Below, one piece after another: positions 8,725 to 17,002 of a stretch of 64,000 bases of DNA. A program made the position numbers and the translations under genes. The stretch's first letter is position 1; each line of letters starts with the position of its first letter. The notes under the pieces were generated by a model. That model saw nothing but the letters and a program-made list of their open reading frames with translations, searched no databases and was not told the DNA's origin. Source of the stretch: CAMLFJ01 sp040902305 (GTDB lineage Bacteria; Methylomirabilota; Methylomirabilia; Rokubacteriales; CSP1-6); NCBI GenBank assembly GCA_040902305.1, contig JBBDXN010000129.1, positions 19,734 to 83,733 on the forward strand, given 5' to 3'.

Positions 8725-9843
8725 CTACAGACCGCCCCAGACTTCCTCGGCCAGCTCGACGCAGAGCGCGAGCTTCGCCCTCTGGTGCTCGACCGCGACC
8801 TCGTTGCCCTCGAGCGTCGAGGAGAAGCCGCACTGCGGGCTGATGCATAGCTGGTCGAGCGGGAGGTACTTCGAGGCTTCGTCCAGACGCCGCTTGAGGT
8901 CGGCCTTCCCCTCGAGCGCCCCCACCTTGGTGGTGACGAGGCCCAGCACCACCCGGAGGTGCTTCGGGGCGTGGCGCAGGGGCGAGAAGTCCCCGGAGCG
9001 CGCGTCGTCGAACTCGAGGAAGAAGCCGTCGTAGGGCATCTGGTTGAAGATGGCCTCCGCCACCTTCTCGTAGCCGCCCTGGGCGCGCCAGCTCGAGCGG
9101 AAGTTACCGCGGCAGAGATGCGTGCAGACCACCAGGTCCTTCGGCCGGTCGCGCAGGGTGGCCTGGATCAGCTTCACCGACAGGGCCAGCACCTCGTCGG
9201 GATCCTCGCCGCGGGCGCGGCCCTGCGCGCGCATGTCCTCGTCGCAGAGGTAGGCCAGGCTCACGTCGTCGAGCTGGAGATACCGGCAGCCCGCCGCGTA
9301 GAGATCGGCGATCTCCGCGCGGTAGGCGGCGGCGGTGTCCTCCACGAAGCCGTCGAGATCCGGGTAGACCGCCCGGTCGATGTTGGCGCGCCCGACCTGG
9401 GAGTAGAGCATGCAGGGCGACGGGATCGTGAGCTTGGCGGTGCGCGAGGTGGCCGATCGGAGGAAGCGGAACGCGTCCACGAAGATCGGCGCGGGGCGCC
9501 CGACGCGCGAGGCGACGCGCAGGTCGGGCCGGGTGTAGTTCACGTCGCCCGCGCGGCCGTGGAAGGTCACCGGGAGCTGCCGGCCCTCGCTGGCGAGGCC
9601 GCCCAGGCGAGTCAGGAAATCCATGTGCCAGGACTTCCGGCGCATCTCGCCGTCGGTGACGCCCTGGAGCCCGGTTTCTTCCTGAAGTCGCACCGCCTCG
9701 CGAATGGCCGCGTCCTCGGCGGTGGCGAGGTCGGCCGCGCTCGCCCGGCCCGCGTCCTTCTCGATCCGCAGGGCCTTGAGCGCGGGCGGGCGCAGCAGGC
9801 TGCCCACGTGATCGGCGCGGAACGGCGCGCGGGGCGTGGCCAT
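8725..9843 (-). CDS. MetE-like (cobalamin-independent methionine synthase family) protein
   Basis: A 372-residue protein matching only the C-terminal catalytic barrel of MetE, as in the 'epoxyalkane:CoM transferase / 5-methyltetrahydropteroyltriglutamate-homocysteine methyltransferase-like' group. It opens with FRADHVGSLLRP and carries a likely zinc set (His in CTHLCRGN, Cys in ISPQCGFSS). Single-domain members usually transfer methyl groups from other donors or act on thiol adducts. Start at the ATG at 9843, 2 bp after the reductase stop on the same strand, as last gene of the signalling operon. Confidence 0.82.
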   Translation of the reverse strand: MATPRAPFRADHVGSLLRPPALKALRIEKDAGRASAADLATAEDAAIREAVRLQEETGLQGVTDGEMRRKSWHMDFLTRLGGLASEGRQLPVTFHGRAGDVNYTRPDLRVASRVGRPAPIFVDAFRFLRSATSRTAKLTIPSPCMLYSQVGRANIDRAVYPDLDGFVEDTAAAYRAEIADLYAAGCRYLQLDDVSLAYLCDEDMRAQGRARGEDPDEVLALSVKLIQATLRDRPKDLVVCTHLCRGNFRSSWRAQGGYEKVAEAIFNQMPYDGFFLEFDDARSGDFSPLRHAPKHLRVVLGLVTTKVGALEGKADLKRRLDEASKYLPLDQLCISPQCGFSSTLEGNEVAVEHQRAKLALCVELAEEVWGGL

Positions 9844-9845
9844 GG

Positions 9846-10820
9846 CTAGTAGAGCCCCCTCCCGGCCGCGAAGACGCGGGTGAGCCCGAGCAGCGCGTCG
9901 GTGCTGGGGGTGGGCACGCCGACCCGGCCACCGATCTCGCTCACCGCGGTGAGCAAGCCGTCGATCTCGAGCGGCTTGCCCGCCTCCACGTCCTGCAGCA
10001 TCGAGGTCTTGAAGGCGCCCAGCTTGCGCGTCACCGCGTTCCGCTCTTCCCCGCTCTGATGGATCGGACACCCGATGCGATCGCCGATGGCCGCCGCCTC
10101 CGCCATGATCGCGAGCGTGAAGCGGTCGAGCAGCGGATCGTCGAGGAGGCGGTCGCAGGTGGCCCCGGTCAGCGCCGACATGGGGTTCATGGTCATGTTG
10201 CCCCACAGCTTGTACCACACGTCGGCCTGGATGCGCTTGCTGACCGTCGTCTCGAAGCCGGCCGCGGTCAGCCGATCGGCCAGCGCGCTCACCCGCCCCG
10301 AGGCGCCGCCACCGGGCTCGCCGACGATCAGGCCGCGGCCGAAGCCGTGGCGCACCAGGCCGGGCGCGCGCACCGAGCAGGTGGCGTGCACCACGCAGCC
10401 GACGACGTGGGCGAGCGGGATCGCGGCCGCGATCCGGCCCTCCGGATCGACCGACCGCACCGCGGTGCCCTCGTGGGGCCCGCCGAGGCCGTGGAAGAAC
10501 CACCACGGCACGCCGTTCATCGCGGTGAGCACCACCGTGTCCGGCCCGAGCAGCGGCCGCACCTTCTCCGCGAGGTCCGGCAGCGACGGGCCCTTCACCG
10601 CGAGCACGACCAGCTCCTGCGGCCCCAGCCCGCCCGTCTCCTCGACCACCCGCACCGGCGCGGTGAGCACCGCGCCCCCCTGCTCGAGCCGGAAGCCGTG
10701 GGCGCGCAGCGCGGCCGCGGTCGCCCCGCGCGCCAGCGCGCTGACGCGGGCGCCGCCGCGCGCGAGCTGGAGGCCGATGAAGGTTCCGATCGCGCCGGCG
10801 CCCACCACGCACACCCTCAT
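9846..10820 (-). CDS. Ketopantoate reductase-like oxidoreductase (ApbA/PanE family)
   Basis: A 324-residue NAD(P)-dependent 2-hydroxyacid-forming reductase of the ApbA/PanE family. The N-terminal Rossmann domain has GAGAIGTFIG (about residues 7-16) and LAVKGPSLPDL in the cofactor/active-site region; the helical C-terminal domain includes KLWGNMTMNPMSALTG with the conserved Lys and Asn. True PanE makes pantoate for CoA, but paralogues of unknown substrate are common. Its ATG overlaps the receiver-cyclase stop by 4 bp (ATGA). Confidence 0.85.
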   Translation of the reverse strand: MRVCVVGAGAIGTFIGLQLARGGARVSALARGATAAALRAHGFRLEQGGAVLTAPVRVVEETGGLGPQELVVLAVKGPSLPDLAEKVRPLLGPDTVVLTAMNGVPWWFFHGLGGPHEGTAVRSVDPEGRIAAAIPLAHVVGCVVHATCSVRAPGLVRHGFGRGLIVGEPGGGASGRVSALADRLTAAGFETTVSKRIQADVWYKLWGNMTMNPMSALTGATCDRLLDDPLLDRFTLAIMAEAAAIGDRIGCPIHQSGEERNAVTRKLGAFKTSMLQDVEAGKPLEIDGLLTAVSEIGGRVGVPTPSTDALLGLTRVFAAGRGLY

Positions 10821-11920
10821 GACGGGGGCGCGGTGAGCCGCACCACGTTGAAGGCCTTCACCGGACGCTGGAAGCCTTTCAGGATGAGCTCGCCGACCGG
10901 CTCGACCTCGGCGAGGCCTTCCACTCCGCCCGCCACCCGCTGGGAGAGCAGGATCTGCCCCGGCTTGGCCTCCCCGCAGAGCCGCGCGGCGAGATTGGTC
11001 ACGGTGCCGATGGCCCCGTAATCCCAGCGGCCCTCGAAGCCGACCGCGCCGATGGTGGCGTAGCCCTGGGCGATGCCGACGCCGAAGTCGAGGTCGAACC
11101 CGCGCCTGCGCCACGTCTCGGTGAGCGCGGCGATGCGGTCCCGCATCGCGCCGGCCATGCGGACGGCCCGCGCCGCCGGGTCGGGCACCTCCACCGGGTC
11201 GTTGAAGAAGATCATCATGCCGTCGCCCGCGAAGCGCTCGAGCGTGCCCTCCGCGGCGAGGATCAGGCGGCCCATCTCCGCGTGGTACTCCCGCAGCACC
11301 GTCATGACCTCTTCTGGCTCGGCGGTCTCCGCGAACGCGGTGAAGCCACGGAGATCGAGGAAGACCACCGTGACCTCCCGGCGGTGGCTCTTGAGCGGGT
11401 CCGCGGCGTCGCCGGCCACGATCAGCTCGGCGAGCTGGGGCGAGAAGAAGCGGCGCAGCCGCCCCAGCCGCTCGAGCTGGGCCACCTGGTCCCGCACGCG
11501 CTGCTCGAGCGTCCGGTTCAGCTCCTCCAGCTCGCGGTGCAGCGCACGGATGCGCAGAAGCGAGCGCACGCGGGCCAGCAGCTCGGGCTGGTTGATCGGC
11601 TTGCTCAGGAAGTCGTCGGCGCCCACCTCGATCCCCTTGACCCGCTCGGTGGCGGGGTCGAGCGCGGTGACCATGACGACCGGCAGGAGCCGCGTCGCCT
11701 CGTCGGCCCGCAGCCGCCGGCATACCTCGTACCCGCTCATCTCCGGCATCACGACGTCCAGGAGCACCAGATCCGGTTGCTCGGCCCGCACCCGCTCCAG
11801 GGCGACCGCGCCGGACGGCGCGGTGATCACCGCGTAGCCGTGGCCGGTGAGCACGCCTTCCAGTAGCTTCACGTTCATCGGCGTGTCGTCCACCACCAGG
11901 ATGCGGGCCGGCTCGTTCAC
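10817..11920 (-). CDS. Response regulator with class III adenylate/guanylate cyclase output
   Basis: A 367-residue protein. Receiver domain at about 1-125 with phospho-acceptor Asp in LVLLDVVMPEMSG and conserved Lys in LSKPINQPE. A coiled linker (HRELEELNRTLEQRV) leads to a class III nucleotide cyclase domain (about 185-345) with the metal-binding VVFLDLRGFTAFAE, FAGDGMMIFF and GTVTNLAARL motifs. It would make cAMP or cGMP under control of phosphorylation. It overlaps both neighbours by 4 bp (11917-11920 and 10817-10820), so translation is coupled. Confidence 0.9.
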   Translation of the reverse strand: MNEPARILVVDDTPMNVKLLEGVLTGHGYAVITAPSGAVALERVRAEQPDLVLLDVVMPEMSGYEVCRRLRADEATRLLPVVMVTALDPATERVKGIEVGADDFLSKPINQPELLARVRSLLRIRALHRELEELNRTLEQRVRDQVAQLERLGRLRRFFSPQLAELIVAGDAADPLKSHRREVTVVFLDLRGFTAFAETAEPEEVMTVLREYHAEMGRLILAAEGTLERFAGDGMMIFFNDPVEVPDPAARAVRMAGAMRDRIAALTETWRRRGFDLDFGVGIAQGYATIGAVGFEGRWDYGAIGTVTNLAARLCGEAKPGQILLSQRVAGGVEGLAEVEPVGELILKGFQRPVKAFNVVRLTAPPS

Positions 11921-12312
11921 CGCGCGCTCCCGCCCTTCGTCGGGCGATCCAGCATCTCGCGCACCGCGGCCACGAACTGGGTCACGTCGATCGGCTTGGC
12001 CTGATAGCCGTCAAATCCCGCCGCCATGATCTTCTGCCGGTCCTGGGTCATGGCCGACGCGGTCACCGCGATCACCGGGACGGCCCGCGTCCGCGCGTCG
12101 GATCGCAGCACCTGGAGCGCCTCGATCCCGTTCATGCGGGGGAGCTGGATGTCCATCAGGACCAGGGCGGGCGGCGTCGCCTGCGCCAGCGCGATCCCGT
12201 CCTCCGCGTTGTCGGCCTCCGCGGTCCGGTACCCGTGGAACTGGAGGATGTCGCGCTCCAGCTTCCGGTTCTTCTCGTTGTCCTCGACGATCAGGATCAG
12301 CTCGCCGGCCAT
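11917..12312 (-). CDS. Stand-alone response regulator (CheY/DivK-like receiver)
   Basis: A 131-residue receiver with no output domain. Acidic pocket ED in LIVEDNEKNRK, phospho-acceptor Asp in LVLMDIQLPRMNG, Thr in VIAVTASAM and Lys in YQAKPIDV. The DIQLPRMNGIEA style is that of DivK-like regulators often found with multi-sensor kinases. Its start lies 16 bp inside the 3' end of the histidine kinase, whose phosphoryl group it probably receives. Confidence 0.92.
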   Translation of the reverse strand: MAGELILIVEDNEKNRKLERDILQFHGYRTAEADNAEDGIALAQATPPALVLMDIQLPRMNGIEALQVLRSDARTRAVPVIAVTASAMTQDRQKIMAAGFDGYQAKPIDVTQFVAAVREMLDRPTKGGSAR

Positions 12313-15300
12313 GGTCGCTCCGGAACAGAGAAGGTGAACGTGGAGCCCTGGCCGACCTGGCTCTTGACCCAGAGGCGGCCGCCGTGCAGCTCCACGAGCT
12401 TGCGGGCGAGGGTCAGGCCGAGTCCCGTGCCCTCCCGCTTGTGGGCGTAGTCGCCGCCCACCTGCCGGAACTCCTCGAAGATCAGCTCCTGGTTCTCCGG
12501 CGCGATCCCGATGCCGGTGTCGGCCACCGAGATCTCCACGCCGCCGTCGGTGGGCACCGCGCGCACCTCGATGCGGCCGCCCTCCGGCGTGAACTTCACC
12601 GCGTTGGACAGGAGATTCAGCATCACCTGCTTGACCTTCCGCTCGTCGGCCACGAACTCGCCGAGCCGGCCGTCCACCTCGAAGGTCACGTCGATGCCGT
12701 GCCGGACCGCGCGCTCGCGCACGAGGATGAGCGTATCCTGAATCGCCTGGGGCAAATGGAAACGCGCCAGCTCCAGGTCCATCCGGCCCGCCTCGACCTT
12801 CGAGAGATCGAGGATGTCGTTGATGAGCGAGAGCAGGTGCCGGCCGGACGACAGGACGTCCTGGAGATACTCGTCCTGCTTGGGGTTCAGCTCCCCGAAC
12901 ATGCGCTGGAGCAGCACCTCCGAGAAGCCGATGATCGCGTTCAACGGGGTGCGCAGCTCGTGCGACATGCTCGCGAGGAACTCCGACTTGTGCCGGTCGG
13001 CGACCTCGAGCAGCTGGCTCTTCTCCTCGATCTCGCGGAAGAGATGCGCGTTGGCGATGGCCACCTTCGACTGGTTGGCCAGGGCGGTCATGAGGCTCAC
13101 GATGCGCTCGTCGAAGTCCCCGGGCCGGCGACGGACGACCACGATACCCCGGGCGATGTCGCCGCCCCCCATCGGCACCGTGAGCACGGCGCGGAGGCCC
13201 TCCTCGAGGAAGAGCGCGCGGAAGGGATAGTCGTGCGCCTCCTCCACGTCCGGGATCTGCACCGGCTGACCCGCGGCGGTGGCCTGACTGATCGTCCCGT
13301 GGTCGACCCCCACCGACAGGTGCTGCACCGCGCTCACGAACTCCCGGCTCAGCCCCTGGCTCACCACCACGTCGAACGTCTTGCGCTCCGGACTGAGCTC
13401 GAAGATCCCGCAGCCGTCCGCGCCGGAGAGCGCGATGGCGCGCCGCGCCACCGTGTCGAGGATCTCGCGGAGATCGAGGGAGGAGCTCACCGCCCGGATG
13501 ACCTCGCTGAGGGCGCCGGTCTCCTCCAGCGACTGCGAGAGATCGTGCGTCCGGGCCCGCAGCTCCTGGAACAGGCGCACGTTCTCGATCGCGATTACCG
13601 CCTGGTCCGCGAAGGTCTGCAACAGCGCGATCTGCTTGTCGGTGAAGGGGCGGACTTCCAGCCGGCGGATCACGATGACGCCGATCGGAGTGCCCTCGCG
13701 CAGCATCGGGGTCACGAGCGTGGTGCGATTGCCGGCGCGCTCCTGCAGGGAGCGGGACTGGGGGTACTCCGCGAGCTCGGCGGCCAGGTCGGGCACGTGA
13801 ATGGTGCGCCGCTCCAGCACTGCCCGCCCGCCCACCCAGTCCGGGCTGATCTCGAGTCGGGTCGGCCGCCCGCGGTACTCTCCGTAGTTCGCCACGAGCT
13901 GCAGGAACGCGCCATCCACCTGGAGCACCAGGGCGTCAGTCGCGTCACAGACGCGCCCCGCGTTCTGGGCCACCGTGTCCAGAATCGGCTGGAGATCGGT
14001 CGGAGAGCTGCTGATGGCGCTGAGGATCTCGGCGGTGGCGGTCTGCTGCTCCAGCGTCTCGGTCAGGGCGCGGTTGCGCACCTGCAGCTCCTGGAACAGG
14101 CGCACGTTCTCGATCGCGATCACCGCCTGGTCCGCGAAGGTCTCGAGCAGCGCGACCTGCTGGTCGCTGAAGGGCCGTACATCCGTCCGGAACGCGGTGA
14201 TCGCGCCGATCGCGACGCCCTCGCGCAGGAGCGGCACGCCCACGGTGGCCGCGATGCCCTGGCGCCGGATGGCCGGCGCGATGTCCGGGTACTCGGCCTC
14301 AAGATCGATCCGCAGGTCGTCGATCCGGATGGTCCGGCGCTCGAGGGCAACCCGGCCCGATACCGAGCCGCGCGTCAATGGCCTTGCCTCGCCGGCTTCC
14401 AGGCTGGACTTGACCGGGCCGTGCCGGGCCACGAGCCGCATCTGCGACCCCTCGATCTGAAAGATCTGGGCGTTCTGGGCGTCGCAGAGGCGCGCGGCGG
14501 CCTCCACGACCGCCGCCATCACCGGCTGGAGATCGGTCGGGGAGCTGCTGATGACCCCGAGGATCTCGGCGGTCGCGGTCTGCTGCTCGAGCGACTCGGT
14601 CAGCTCGTGGGTGCGCTCGTCGACCTTGCGCTCGAGGCCCGCGTAGGACTCCTGGAGCTTGCCCGCCATGCTGTTGAACTGCTCGGCCAGCCCTTCCAGC
14701 TCGTCGCCGGTGCGCACCACGATGCGGTCGGTCAGGTTGCCCTCGCCGAATCGGGCCGCCCCCGCCTGCAGCGCCCGGATCGGCTTCACCATGGTGCGGG
14801 CCAGGATCAGGCTGACGATCACCGACAGGGCGATGCCGACCATCTCGAGCAGGGCGGTGCGGCGGACCGACGCCTCCAGGGGGGCGAAGGCCTCCTCGAG
14901 GGGCTGCTCGACGAACACCGTCCAGCCTAGCGACGGGATCGCCACGTGGGCGGTCAGGACCCGCTCACCCTTCAGGTTGCGCGCGACCGTCGCGGTACCC
15001 GCCCCGTCGCCGAGGGCGGGAGGGGACGTGAGCGCCGCCTTCACGTGCTCGAGGCGGCCGAGATCGGTCTTCTGGAGTACCAGGCTGATATCGGGGTGCG
15101 CGATCAGGGCCCCCTGCCCATCCACCACGAGGGCCTGGCCGGCCTTGCCCACCCTGATCTGGGACACCACATCCCAGATGAACTTGAGGTTCACCTCCAC
15201 CGCGGTGACCCCCCCGGCCTTGCCCTCCGCGATGGCGATGGCCATGTAGGGCTCGGACTCCTTGCGGAAGTACACCGGCCCGCGGTAGAGCCGGTTGGCG

Positions 15301-15716
15301 CGGGCCTCCGTGAAGCGCGGGTCGGCCGACAGGTCGATGTTGCTGCCGAACACCTCCATGGCCAGGCGGGAGATTCGCACCTGCTCCCGCCCGGCCGGGT
15401 CGATGTAGGTGATCTCGGTGATCGGGGGCACCTGCCGCTGCAGCCGGTAGAAGTCGACCCGCCGCTGCTCGAGCGGGGCCGTCGCCGCGGCGCGGGGCTG
15501 GATCACCCAGCCCATCTGGCGTTCGATCTCGGTGATGAACCCCTCGATGCGGACGGCCGCGGCCTGCGCCTTCTCCCGCTGGAGGGCCGAGAGCACCACC
15601 TTGCTCTCCTGGTAGGAAAAGTAGATCTCGATGAGGCCGCTGGCGAGCAGGGCGACGGTGACGAGGAGGGAGAAGAAGATGACGTACTTCCAGAACAGCC
15701 GCCGGCGCCTGGCCAT
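12297..15716 (-). CDS. Membrane sensor histidine kinase: Cache, HAMP, three GAF, HisKA, HATPase
   Basis: A 1139-residue kinase. A signal-anchor (about 8-30) and a second membrane helix (about 280-305) bracket a periplasmic dCache-like sensor; HAMP follows with an HELTESLEQQTATAEIL coiled coil. Three GAF domains come next (about 420-560, 600-730, 765-905), the first two preceded by a near-identical phrase (ISSSPTDLQPV and ISSSPTDLQPI), evidence of duplication. HisKA has MSHELRTPLN near residue 910; HATPase has NLLSNAVKFT, ADTGIGIAPE and GTGLGLTLA. No receiver is fused; two receiver proteins follow. The ATG at 15716 excludes a long upstream reading in the DUF2229 gene. Confidence 0.93.
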   Translation of the reverse strand: MARRRRLFWKYVIFFSLLVTVALLASGLIEIYFSYQESKVVLSALQREKAQAAAVRIEGFITEIERQMGWVIQPRAAATAPLEQRRVDFYRLQRQVPPITEITYIDPAGREQVRISRLAMEVFGSNIDLSADPRFTEARANRLYRGPVYFRKESEPYMAIAIAEGKAGGVTAVEVNLKFIWDVVSQIRVGKAGQALVVDGQGALIAHPDISLVLQKTDLGRLEHVKAALTSPPALGDGAGTATVARNLKGERVLTAHVAIPSLGWTVFVEQPLEEAFAPLEASVRRTALLEMVGIALSVIVSLILARTMVKPIRALQAGAARFGEGNLTDRIVVRTGDELEGLAEQFNSMAGKLQESYAGLERKVDERTHELTESLEQQTATAEILGVISSSPTDLQPVMAAVVEAAARLCDAQNAQIFQIEGSQMRLVARHGPVKSSLEAGEARPLTRGSVSGRVALERRTIRIDDLRIDLEAEYPDIAPAIRRQGIAATVGVPLLREGVAIGAITAFRTDVRPFSDQQVALLETFADQAVIAIENVRLFQELQVRNRALTETLEQQTATAEILSAISSSPTDLQPILDTVAQNAGRVCDATDALVLQVDGAFLQLVANYGEYRGRPTRLEISPDWVGGRAVLERRTIHVPDLAAELAEYPQSRSLQERAGNRTTLVTPMLREGTPIGVIVIRRLEVRPFTDKQIALLQTFADQAVIAIENVRLFQELRARTHDLSQSLEETGALSEVIRAVSSSLDLREILDTVARRAIALSGADGCGIFELSPERKTFDVVVSQGLSREFVSAVQHLSVGVDHGTISQATAAGQPVQIPDVEEAHDYPFRALFLEEGLRAVLTVPMGGGDIARGIVVVRRRPGDFDERIVSLMTALANQSKVAIANAHLFREIEEKSQLLEVADRHKSEFLASMSHELRTPLNAIIGFSEVLLQRMFGELNPKQDEYLQDVLSSGRHLLSLINDILDLSKVEAGRMDLELARFHLPQAIQDTLILVRERAVRHGIDVTFEVDGRLGEFVADERKVKQVMLNLLSNAVKFTPEGGRIEVRAVPTDGGVEISVADTGIGIAPENQELIFEEFRQVGGDYAHKREGTGLGLTLARKLVELHGGRLWVKSQVGQGSTFTFSVPERPWPAS

Positions 15717-15751
15717 CGTTCCGGCGAGTGTAGGCGGGGGCGAAACCCCTG

Positions 15752-17002
15752 TCAAAGACCGGGCGGCCCCTCCTCCCTCTCCCCTTGGGGAGAGGGCAGG
15801 GTGAGGGGCCGGGGCGAGAGCGGGCAGCCCGGCCCCATCGCCGCCTTCTTCTTCTCGATGATGTCGCCGGCGTACTTCTCGAGGTAGTGGGCGATGGTCT
15901 CGACGCGGATCTTCACCGAGCCGGCCGGCTTGGTCGAGTCCAGATCCTGGAAGGAGAAGAACAGCGTGCCGGAGCGCTCCACGATCTGCTGCACCGGGGT
16001 GTAGGTCGGCTGGTCCATCCCGCACTCGTAGCTGGCCAGGCGCACCACGCAGGCCACCCAGGGCATGCGCGCGGCCGCCTTGGCGCCCCAGAGGATCTCG
16101 TTGGTGTTGCTGCTGTAGGAGGACGGCCAGACATCACGAATGTCGAATGGGGACCGGATGTGTCCGGCCCGGACGTCCTCGCCGAAGGCCCAGTCCATCA
16201 GGTCGTCGTCGACCGGGAAGTATTGCGCCCAGAGCACCGGGTAGCCGTAGGCCTGCAGATCCACCTCGATCTCGTGGCCGATGCCCGGGTCCATGTGATA
16301 CGGCCGGGCCAGGACGAGCAGGCAGGCCCGGTTCTCGCGCGCGCACCACTCGAGTATCTCTCGGCCCTTCCGGCGCAGGCGCGCGTTGAACTCGGTGAGG
16401 GCGCGATAGCCCGCCTGCACCGCGCGCGCGGTCTCCTCGGGGGTGAGCCCGGGGATCACGCCGCGGAGCCCCTCCCAGAGCTGCTTGGGCACGAGCCGGG
16501 GCTCGTCGAGCGAGACGAACGGCGCCGCGTAGCGGATGCCCTGCTCCGCGAAGACGTCGCGCTCCTTCATGAAGCCGGCCTTGATGTTCTCGGGCGCGGC
16601 CATGACCCGCGGGCAGGTGAGCGTGCGCGCCACGTGGCCGGACAGGAACGAGGGCAGGTTGTAGATCATCGGCGAGAAGAGGATGTCGAGCTTCTCGCGC
16701 TGGCCGAAGATCAGCTCGCCGTAGTGGCCCGCGATGCACTTGACCGGGTAGCAGCAGTCGACGGTGCCGCGCCCCTTGCCGAACTGGCGCCCCTGCTCCT
16801 CCGAGGTGTCGGAGGAGAAGACGAGTCGGCGCGCATCCACCCCGAGCTCGCCGAAGAAGCCCACCCAGAACTGGTGGGTGGACCAGAGATTCAGGACGCG
16901 CGGGATGCCGATCCGGAGCTCAGCCCGCGACGGCGGGGGCGTCGGCGCGGGACCGGCGGAACGCGTCCTTCCGAACCATCTCGGCAACGTTAGGGTACTC
17001 AC
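15752..17002 (-). CDS. DUF2229 / CoA-enzyme-activase-associated protein
   Basis: A 416-residue protein of the DUF2229 family, which in many bacteria is fused behind a BadF/BcrA-type activase. Conserved features include IGIPRVLNLW (start of the core), TVDCCYPVKCIAGHY with clustered Cys, and ASYECGMDQPT. It probably works with the activase upstream in ATP-driven electron transfer. GTG start at 17002, overlapping the activase 3' end by 83 bp; no ATG is available nearer the core. The last 25 or so residues (PLTLPSPQGEREEG) come from a REP-like palindrome and are not part of the family. Confidence 0.8.
   Translation of the reverse strand: MSTLTLPRWFGRTRSAGPAPTPPPSRAELRIGIPRVLNLWSTHQFWVGFFGELGVDARRLVFSSDTSEEQGRQFGKGRGTVDCCYPVKCIAGHYGELIFGQREKLDILFSPMIYNLPSFLSGHVARTLTCPRVMAAPENIKAGFMKERDVFAEQGIRYAAPFVSLDEPRLVPKQLWEGLRGVIPGLTPEETARAVQAGYRALTEFNARLRRKGREILEWCARENRACLLVLARPYHMDPGIGHEIEVDLQAYGYPVLWAQYFPVDDDLMDWAFGEDVRAGHIRSPFDIRDVWPSSYSSNTNEILWGAKAAARMPWVACVVRLASYECGMDQPTYTPVQQIVERSGTLFFSFQDLDSTKPAGSVKIRVETIAHYLEKYAGDIIEKKKAAMGPGCPLSPRPLTLPSPQGEREEGPPGL
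15775..15808. repeat. REP-like palindrome copy A
   Basis: A perfect 10-bp stem (CCCTCTCCCC at 15775-15784 and GGGGAGAGGG at 15787-15796) with a TT loop, followed by CAGGGTGAGGGG. It lies inside the 3' end of the DUF2229 reading frame, ahead of the kinase gene. The same unit recurs at 25242-25277, 40776-40810 and 57888-57910, with a decayed copy near 56689. Confidence 0.85.

Noticed and set aside
12384..14930. 848-codon plus-strand open frame opposite the GAF histidine kinase
   Set aside because: It is the GC-rich antisense shadow of a kinase with complete, ordered motifs; its translation is low-complexity Arg/His/Ala/Gly with no domain.
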